Shown one piece after another: positions 5,759 to 10,792 of a stretch of 10,792 bases of DNA. Numbering within the stretch: position 1 is the stretch's first letter; each line of letters starts with the position of its first letter. The notes below the pieces were generated by a model that saw nothing but the letters and a program-made list of their open reading frames with translations, was not told the DNA's origin and did not search any database. The stretch lies in the NCBI GenBank assembly GCA_900552155.1, contig URYU01000055.1:1-10792 (forward strand), written 5' to 3'. Both the position numbers and the translations under genes were made by a program. The DNA is from an uncultured Collinsella sp. Lineage in GTDB: Bacteria; Actinomycetota; Coriobacteriia; Coriobacteriales; Coriobacteriaceae.

Positions 5759-6736
5759 ATGTACCAAACGCGTAAGATCGGTGTGGTCGGCCAGGGCCAC
5801 GTAGGAGCGCATGTTGCCAACAGTCTGCTCATGCAGGGCATTGCCGATGAGCTGTACCTGTGCGATATCAACGAGGCCAAGGTGACGTCCGAGGTCCAGG
5901 ACCTGCGCGACTCCCTTTCGTTTGTCCCGTACAACACCAAGATCGTCAACTGCTACGACCACTACGAGGAGCTTGCCTGCTGCGACGTCATCGTCAACGC
6001 CGCCGGCAAGGTCGCGCTGGCCGCCGGCAACCGCGACGGCGAGCTGTTCTTTACCACCGACGCCGCCCGCACCTTTGCCAAGCGCATCGTCGACGCCGGC
6101 TTTGACGGCATCTTCGTGAGCATCTCCAACCCCTGCGACGTCGTGTGTACCGAGCTGTGGCACCTGACCGGCTACGATCCCAAGAAGATCATCGGCTCGG
6201 GCTGCGGCCTGGACTCCGCCCGCCTGCGCACCGAGATCTCCAAGAAGGTCGGCGTGAGTCCCAAGTCCATCGACGCCTACATGATCGGCGAGCACGGCTT
6301 TAGCCAGCTGGCCGCCTTTAAGGCCGCAACCATCGCCGGCAAGAGCCTTAACGAGCTTCAGGCCGAGAACCCCGACAAGTACGCCTTCGACCACATGGAG
6401 GTCGAGGAGCTCGCACGCAAGGGCGGCTACGTAACCTACCAGGGCAAGCAGTGCACCGAGTACGCCGTCGCCAACTCCGCCGCGCGCGTCTGCGCTGCCG
6501 TGCTGCACAACGAGCACGCCGTGCTTTCGGCCTCCACGCTCATGACCGGCCAGTATGGCGAGGAGGGCATCTTTACCTCCCTGCCGTGTGTGATCGGTGC
6601 CGAGGGCGTCGAGGAGGTCTACACGCTCGACCTGTCCGAGCACGAGCTCGAGGGCTTCCACAAGAGCTGCCAGCACATCCGCGACAACATCGCCCAGCTC
6701 GACTGGTGGGACGCCGAGGCCTACGACGCGAAGTAG
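5759..6736 (+). CDS. L-lactate / L-2-hydroxyisocaproate dehydrogenase-like 2-hydroxyacid dehydrogenase
   Basis: This is a 325-residue NAD-dependent member of the lactate/malate dehydrogenase family, which interconverts 2-oxoacids and L-2-hydroxyacids and so reoxidises NADH in fermentation. Visible motifs are the Rossmann glycines GQGHVG (11-16), Asp36 at the end of the second strand (NAD rather than NADP), the NPCD segment (Asn124), LDSAR (Asp152, Arg155) and the catalytic His179 in GEHG. The substrate loop (AAGKVALAAGNRDGELFF, about 81-98, Arg92) differs from that of standard lactate or malate dehydrogenases. It resembles lactobacillar L-2-hydroxyisocaproate dehydrogenase, as does the ARKGG segment further on, so a branched-chain or bulky 2-oxoacid is a real possibility. 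I chose the ATG at 5759 because AAAGGA at 5746-5751 precedes it and the Rossmann fold begins at once; the upstream in-frame ATG at 5666 would translate the promoter region. A strong terminator follows. Confidence 0.88.
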   Translation: MYQTRKIGVVGQGHVGAHVANSLLMQGIADELYLCDINEAKVTSEVQDLRDSLSFVPYNTKIVNCYDHYEELACCDVIVNAAGKVALAAGNRDGELFFTTDAARTFAKRIVDAGFDGIFVSISNPCDVVCTELWHLTGYDPKKIIGSGCGLDSARLRTEISKKVGVSPKSIDAYMIGEHGFSQLAAFKAATIAGKSLNELQAENPDKYAFDHMEVEELARKGGYVTYQGKQCTEYAVANSAARVCAAVLHNEHAVLSASTLMTGQYGEEGIFTSLPCVIGAEGVEEVYTLDLSEHELEGFHKSCQHIRDNIAQLDWWDAEAYDAK

Positions 6737-6778
6737 GCCGCCGCTTGACGCGACACCTCGCTCATACGGACGCTATGC

Positions 6779-6820
6779 AAAGCGGGCCGCGCCGGAAATC
6801 CCCGGCACGGCCCGCTTTTT
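6779..6820 (+). terminator. Intrinsic terminator of the dehydrogenase gene
   Basis: A long GC-rich stem pairs 6779-6795 with 6802-6818, with one A-C mismatch and a 6-nt loop, and is followed by a run of five T (6816-6820). It lies 43 nt past the stop. The opposite strand has a matching stem with a shorter T-run, so it may also stop transcription of the convergent SIS-domain gene. Confidence 0.9.
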
Positions 6821-6869
6821 GGCTCATGCGACACGCTCGCGAATCGAAGGTGAATGCTTTTCCCGTTAC

Positions 6870-7838
6870 CTAGTACTGCTCGATGCCCATGTAGCGACGA
6901 ATCTCGGGGCTGTGGTCGAACACCTTGCCGCGGGCGGCGCGCAGCTCGCAGCTCATGTTGTAGAAGAAGATCGGCTCCAGGAACGAACGCACGCTGGCAG
7001 GCACTTCGCCCACGCCGTACTCGAGCGCATCGAGCACCATGACTGTATCGGTGTGCGTGTTGAGGAACGCCAGCGCGCGCTCCTCCATGGGGCGGCACTC
7101 GCCCGATCCGAGCTGCACAAAGTAGAACACGCCGGGCTCGGTGGCTTCGAACGGGCCGTGGAAGTACTCGCCGGAGTGGATGTAGCAGCAGTGCTGCCAC
7201 TGCATCTCCATGAGCGAGCAGATCGCCATGGCATAGGTCTGGCTAAAGTTGGGACCGGAGCCCAGGATATAGAAGAACTTGTGCTGCTGGCAGAGCTCGG
7301 CAAAGCGGGCGCCCAGCTCGGCGTTGACCTTCTCACGGGCGGCGGGCAGCAGCGCATCCATCTGCTTGAGGCCCTCATACATGTCGGCGAGTGACTCGTA
7401 GCCTTCCTGCTGGTCGAGCAACTCGGCGGCGATCAGAGCGCCAATGCCCTGCGGCACCTCGGCCTGCGACACGCCCTCACCCCACGGATAGACCCAGGTA
7501 GTCCACTTGCCGTTGTCGATCTTTGAGCCCTCGCAGTCGGTAAGGGCAATGACCTCGGCACCGGCGGCCAGCGCCATCTCGCAGCCGTCGACGACCTCCT
7601 GCGTGTTGCCGCTGTGGCTGCAGGCAATAACGAGCGACTTCTCGCCAAGACTCTTGGGAGCCATCAGGCAAAACTCGCGTGCCGTGTAGACCGTCGAGGT
7701 AAACGTGGTGGCCTCACGCTTGAGCAGCTCGTTGGCCGGCATGAGATCGATCATCGAACCGCCGCAAGCGATCCAAAAGACGTTCTCGATCTTGCCCTTG
7801 CGCTCGATAATTTCCTGAATCAGATCATGTGCGTTCAT
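6870..7838 (-). CDS. SIS-domain sugar-phosphate deglycase, FrlB-like
   Basis: This 322-residue protein contains two SIS (sugar isomerase) domains and resembles FrlB, which splits fructoselysine 6-phosphate (an Amadori product) into glucose 6-phosphate and lysine. The first SIS domain has NVFWIACGGS (19-28) and the phosphate-binding CSHSGNTQEV (73-82); the second has FFYILGSGPNFSQTYAMA (188-205) and HSGEYFHGPFEATEPG (221-236), with the conserved Glu224 and His227. The C-terminal PEIRRYMGIEQY closely matches the FrlB tail. GGAGG (complement of 7848-7852) lies 9 nt before the ATG. A GntR/HutC regulator is just upstream and two 17-bp repeats lie between. No FrlD-type kinase or transporter is in the window, so the phosphorylated substrate must come from elsewhere, for example a PTS. 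The exact amine substrate (lysine, asparagine, glucosamine or other) cannot be read from the sequence. Confidence 0.82.
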   Translation of the reverse strand: MNAHDLIQEIIERKGKIENVFWIACGGSMIDLMPANELLKREATTFTSTVYTAREFCLMAPKSLGEKSLVIACSHSGNTQEVVDGCEMALAAGAEVIALTDCEGSKIDNGKWTTWVYPWGEGVSQAEVPQGIGALIAAELLDQQEGYESLADMYEGLKQMDALLPAAREKVNAELGARFAELCQQHKFFYILGSGPNFSQTYAMAICSLMEMQWQHCCYIHSGEYFHGPFEATEPGVFYFVQLGSGECRPMEERALAFLNTHTDTVMVLDALEYGVGEVPASVRSFLEPIFFYNMSCELRAARGKVFDHSPEIRRYMGIEQY

Positions 7839-7894
7839 GCTGATGCCCCTCCTTGTGTGGCGGCTTTTGGCGACGGCTGCTCGTACCTGCTGTC

Positions 7895-7911
7895 GTTCTA
7901 TGTTGTTCTAT
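7895..7911. promoter_or_regulatory. Direct-repeat operator O1 upstream of the SIS-domain gene
   Basis: GTTCTATGTTGTTCTAT consists of two GTTCTAT half-sites exactly 10 bp apart, one helical turn. It differs from O2 (7957-7973) at one position of 17 and starts 62 bp from it, close to six turns, so both would face the same side of the DNA. It lies just downstream of and partly overlapping the TATA-like box for the SIS gene, a position suited to repression. The adjacent UTRA-domain regulator is the obvious candidate protein, by inference. Confidence 0.6.
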
Positions 7912-7916
7912 ATATA
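7909..7916 (-). promoter_or_regulatory. Candidate -10 region for the SIS-domain gene
   Basis: The minus strand reads GGTATATATAG here, giving a TATATA -10-like box in an otherwise GC-rich gap. No good -35 box is seen at 16-18 bp, which would fit a promoter controlled by a regulator at the flanking repeats. The distance to the start codon is about 70 nt. Confidence 0.4.
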
Positions 7917-7956
7917 CCACGCATGCAGCCACGGTGGAAGCCATTGCGGTAAATTT

Positions 7957-7973
7957 GTTCCATGTTGTTCTAT
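7957..7973. promoter_or_regulatory. Direct-repeat operator O2 upstream of the SIS-domain gene
   Basis: GTTCCATGTTGTTCTAT repeats O1 with one change. On the transcribed strand it lies upstream of the promoter, 10 nt past the regulator's stop codon. A repressor bridging O1 and O2 by looping is possible given the in-phase spacing. Confidence 0.6.
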
Positions 7974-7982
7974 TCGTGAACG

Positions 7983-8738
7983 TTAGATGTCGAACACGTA
8001 GCGCGAGCCCACGATCTTTTGACGACCGAGCAGCAGGGGCCGCTCGTCCTCATCGGTAAAGTAGGCCTCCATATAGAAGAGCGGCTCGCCGACCGGCACC
8101 TCCAGCAGCGGGGCCGTCTGAGTATCGGCAAGCGCAATCTCCACGGTGCAGGGGTCGGACTTGAGCGGCGCGCGACCCGAATGCTCGGCAACGAGCGCAA
8201 AGATTGAGTTATCGGTGAGGTCCTCGTCGGCCAGCGTCTGCAGGTAGGGATGGTCGGCGAGCACAAAGGCGTTGTTCTCGAGCATGACGGGGATGCCGTC
8301 GGCCGTGCGCACGCGCTCGACCACGATAAGCTCGCAGCCGGGCTCCACGCCAAAGAACGCCGCATCCTCGTGCGTCGCCGCGACCACCGTGCGCGACACC
8401 AGACGCGCACCCGGCACCATGTCGTTGGCAGCACAACCCTCAGTAAAGCTCTGGACGTCACCCTTCTGGCGAATCTTGCGCTTGAGCTTGGGGGCGCACA
8501 CAAACGTGCCCCTCCCCTGCTGGCGGTTGAGATACCCCGCGCGCGACAGCTCCTCGATGGCACGGCGCACGGTGATGCGCCCCACGCCGTAGGACTTCGC
8601 GAGCTCCATCTCGGAAGGAATGCGCGAGCCGGCCGCGTACACGCCGCGTGCGATCTCGCCTTTCAGGTCGTCCATAACCTGCTGATACAGCGGCACGGCG
8701 GATGCGCCAGAGCGGTCGGTTTTATCGTCGAATGCCAT
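7983..8738 (-). CDS. GntR-family (HutC subfamily) transcriptional regulator with UTRA domain
   Basis: The 251-residue protein has an N-terminal winged helix (about 15-82: PLYQQVMDDLKGEI, then RIPSEMELAKSYGVGRITVR and a wing ending QQGRGTFV) and a C-terminal UTRA ligand domain (about 100-248) of the chorismate-lyase fold, typical of HutC-type regulators that sense sugar phosphates or small metabolites. The start is 2 nt after the recQ stop, with GGAG (complement of 8746-8749) inside the end of recQ, so translation is probably coupled. The next gene downstream is the FrlB-like SIS protein, and regulators of this type beside frl and nag genes normally repress them until the phosphorylated sugar binds. 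It probably binds O1 and O2, but those sites are direct repeats and not the usual GntR palindrome, so this needs proof. Confidence 0.9.
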   Translation of the reverse strand: MAFDDKTDRSGASAVPLYQQVMDDLKGEIARGVYAAGSRIPSEMELAKSYGVGRITVRRAIEELSRAGYLNRQQGRGTFVCAPKLKRKIRQKGDVQSFTEGCAANDMVPGARLVSRTVVAATHEDAAFFGVEPGCELIVVERVRTADGIPVMLENNAFVLADHPYLQTLADEDLTDNSIFALVAEHSGRAPLKSDPCTVEIALADTQTAPLLEVPVGEPLFYMEAYFTDEDERPLLLGRQKIVGSRYVFDI

Positions 8739-8740
8739 CG

Positions 8741-10723
8741 TTATGCTCCATTCCGTGCATGCTCGGACTCAAACTCTTCAATCGCCGCCATAAACTGCTC
8801 GCCAAAGGCGTCGGCCTTTTTCTCGCCGATGCCGTTGACCTGGATAAGCTCGTCGCGCGTCTGTGGGCGTAGGCGGCACAGGCCGCGCAGGGCCTTGTCG
8901 GAAAAGACCATGTACGGCGCCATCTCCAGCTCCGTCGAGATCTCCTTGCGGAGGGCACGCAGGCGCTCGAACAGCTCGGCATCGTCGCCAACACGCGGGC
9001 GCTGATCCAGCTCGGCCTCCTCGCGCAGCAGATCGACGGCGCGGCGGGCGCGGGCCGAGGCCTTGCGCTTGGACGCACGACGCTTAACGGTAAAGGCAAA
9101 CACCTCGTCCTCGACCTCGCCGGCGCGCGGGCCCAGTCCCACGACCGGGTACTGCCCCTGCGAGGTAGCCAAATAGCCGCGCCCGCACAGCTGCCCGATG
9201 ATGTCCTTAATGCGTCCGACCGATTCGCTCGACAGCTCACCATAGCCACTGTCCTGATCCAGGTTCATCTGGCGAATGCGCTCGGTGTTGCCGCCGTGGA
9301 GCACGTCGGCGATCAGCGACTTGCCAAAGCGCATGGGGCGCGTGGCCACATAGCGCACGGCGGCGCGGGCCATGTCGGTGACGTCCTCGACCTCGAACTG
9401 CGTGAGGCAATTGCTGCAGTTGCCGCAGCCCTCGGCGTCATCCGTGGCGGTGGCGCCCGCACCAGCCGCAGCAGCATGCTCGGCCGCGGCCTCGTCGCCA
9501 AAGTAGCGCAGCATGTATTCGCGCAGACAGCCGGTGGTATTACAGTAGCCCTCCATCTGGCTGAGCAGGCGATATCGATTCTGGAGTGCCCACGCGCGCT
9601 GCTCATCGTCAAGCGCCTCGTCGGCAGCGTCGCCGCGATCGATCAAAAAGCGGCGCATGCGAAAATCGTTGCCGTTCCACAGCAAATGGCAGCTGGCCGG
9701 GTCGCCATCGCGACCGGCGCGGCCCGCCTCCTGGTAGTAGGCCTCGATGCTCTCGGGCACGTTGTTATGGATCACGTAGCGCACGTTAGGCTTGTCGATA
9801 CCCATGCCAAAGGCGTTGGTGGCAACCATCACCTGGGTATCGTCGTCGATAAAGGCGCGCTGGCTTTGACGACGGGCGTCGTTGCCCATGCCGGCATGGT
9901 AGCGGCCAACGCGAATGCCGCTGGGGCCCAGCGCCTCGGCAAGCTCACCTGCCAGCGCATCGACCGTCTTGCGGGTCGAGCAATACACGATGCCGCTCTC
10001 GCTCGAATGCGCAATCACATAGTCGCGCACCCACGCGGCCTTGGCCTTGTCGCCCATCTCCTCGCAGCCAAAGTAGAGGTTCTTGCGATCGAAGCCCGTC
10101 ACCACCGTCGCGGGGTTTTGCAGGCCGAGCATCTGCTGAATGTCCGCACGCACGCGCTCGGTCGCCGTGGCGGTAAAGGCCGCCACGATGGGGCGCTGCG
10201 GCAGGGAATCGATGAACTCGCGAATCTGCAGGTAGGCGGGGCGGAAATCCTGGCCCCATTGACTCACGCAGTGGGCCTCGTCAATGGCCACGAGCGGCAC
10301 GCCAATGCCGGCAGAACTCGCGGCCTCCTGCGCAAAGGCTAAAAAGCGCGGCTCGAGCAAGCGCTCGGGCGCCACGTACATAAGCTGGTAGCGGCCCTCG
10401 CGCGCCCGCTTGAGCACAGTGTTTTGCTGGGCCGGAGTATGGCTGGATATGAGATAGATGGGCCGCGACCCCGCCGCGAGCAATGCACGGGACTGCTACT
10501 CCATACCAGCCAGCAGCTGACTCACCACAAAGGTGATGCCGGGCAGCATGAGCGCGGGCACCTGGTAGCAAATGGACTTGCCGGCGCCCGTGGGCATAAC
10601 ACCCAGCGCATCGCGACCGGCAAGGATCGCATCGACCATGCGGTCCTGTCCCGGGCGAAACGAGGTGTAGCCAAAATAGGCGCCGAGCGTGTCGAGCGCC
10701 ATCTGCTGCATGTTATCGGTCAT
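8741..10723 (-). pseudogene. recQ: ATP-dependent DNA helicase RecQ, interrupted by an in-frame TAG
   Basis: RecQ is a 3'-to-5' superfamily 2 helicase acting in recombinational repair. From the ATG at 10723 the frame has 660 sense positions with one TAG at codon 76 (10496-10498). The parts on both sides are in the same frame, so this is a nonsense change, not a frameshift. Visible domains are motif 0 FGYTSFRPGQ (17-26), Walker A MPTGAGKS (43-50), DEAH (148-151), motif VI QEAGRAGRDG (331-340), four zinc cysteines (399, 433, 436, 439) with an Ala-rich insert between the first two, a winged-helix RQC region, and a C-terminal HRDC domain. Family consensus at the stop is SPLxxLMxDQVRAL; here it reads SQLLAGME-stop-QSRAL, so motif Ia is damaged at several positions. 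A TTG at codon 81 could restart translation, but that product lacks Walker A and cannot be an active helicase. It is either a pseudogene or a sequence error. Confidence 0.85.
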
Positions 10724-10754
10724 GGTTTCCTAACGTCCAAGTCATCTGCCGCCG

Positions 10755-10760
10755 ATTATA
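10755..10760 (-). promoter_or_regulatory. Perfect -10 box upstream of recQ
   Basis: The minus strand carries an exact TATAAT in an otherwise very GC-rich stretch, 31 nt before the recQ ATG. No clear -35 box is found at 16-18 bp. The recQ Shine-Dalgarno AGGA (complement of 10728-10731) lies between. It would drive recQ and the regulator gene behind it. Confidence 0.55.
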
Positions 10761-10792
10761 CGCCGCCACGCGGACAGCAGCACACGGCCGCC

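Noticed and set aside
5693..6676. Long minus-strand frame opposite the dehydrogenase
   Set aside because: Low-complexity Gly/Val/Leu-rich shadow of a real gene, without recognisable domains.
9296..10342. Long plus-strand frame opposite recQ
   Set aside because: Ala/His-rich shadow; RecQ motifs on the minus strand explain the region.
10484..10498. Frameshift as the cause of the recQ break
   Set aside because: The reading frame before and after the TAG is the same, so one nonsense codon is sufficient.

Overview
This window is high-GC bacterial chromosome whose gene content, codon use and protein variants suggest an anaerobic gut actinobacterium of the Coriobacteriia, most like Collinsella. 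That placement is inference: no rRNA or other phylogenetic marker is present. Genes are densely packed on both strands and nearly all are housekeeping or metabolic.

Layout, left to right. (1) An M16C (presequence-protease-like) zinc metalloprotease on +, cut at its 5' end by the window edge; its first ~360 bases have a markedly lower GC content than the rest. (2) A 375-base gap with an AT-rich hairpin terminator, two inverted copies of a 57-bp palindromic repeat (2971-3027 and 3052-3108), then promoter and operator sequences. (3) A compact, lower-GC hicA-hicB toxin-antitoxin pair on +, with a palindrome centred on the -10 box of its likely promoter. (4) 5-formyltetrahydrofolate cyclo-ligase on +. 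(5) Convergent to it, homoserine O-acyltransferase metA on -, with the intact Cys142/His235/Glu237 triad and Glu111, which points to acetyl-CoA. (6) Divergent from metA, an L-lactate / L-2-hydroxyisocaproate dehydrogenase-like gene on +, ended by a strong terminator. (7) On -, in transcription order: recQ, a GntR/HutC-type regulator with a UTRA domain, and a FrlB-like SIS-domain sugar-phosphate deglycase.

How the genes work together. The regulator starts 2 nt after the recQ stop, so it is probably co-transcribed with recQ. A 144-nt gap between the regulator and the SIS gene carries two nearly identical 17-bp direct repeats 62 bp apart, flanking a TATA-like promoter; the simplest model is that the regulator controls the deglycase through them. 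recQ itself is broken by one in-frame TAG at codon 76, inside a patch that departs from RecQ consensus around motif Ia, so it is called a pseudogene or a sequence artefact.

The points most worth a second look are the mosaic protease gene, the paired 57-bp elements, the recQ stop with its local divergence, the direct-repeat operators, and the hicAB promoter-operator. I do not see a clearly new multi-gene system.
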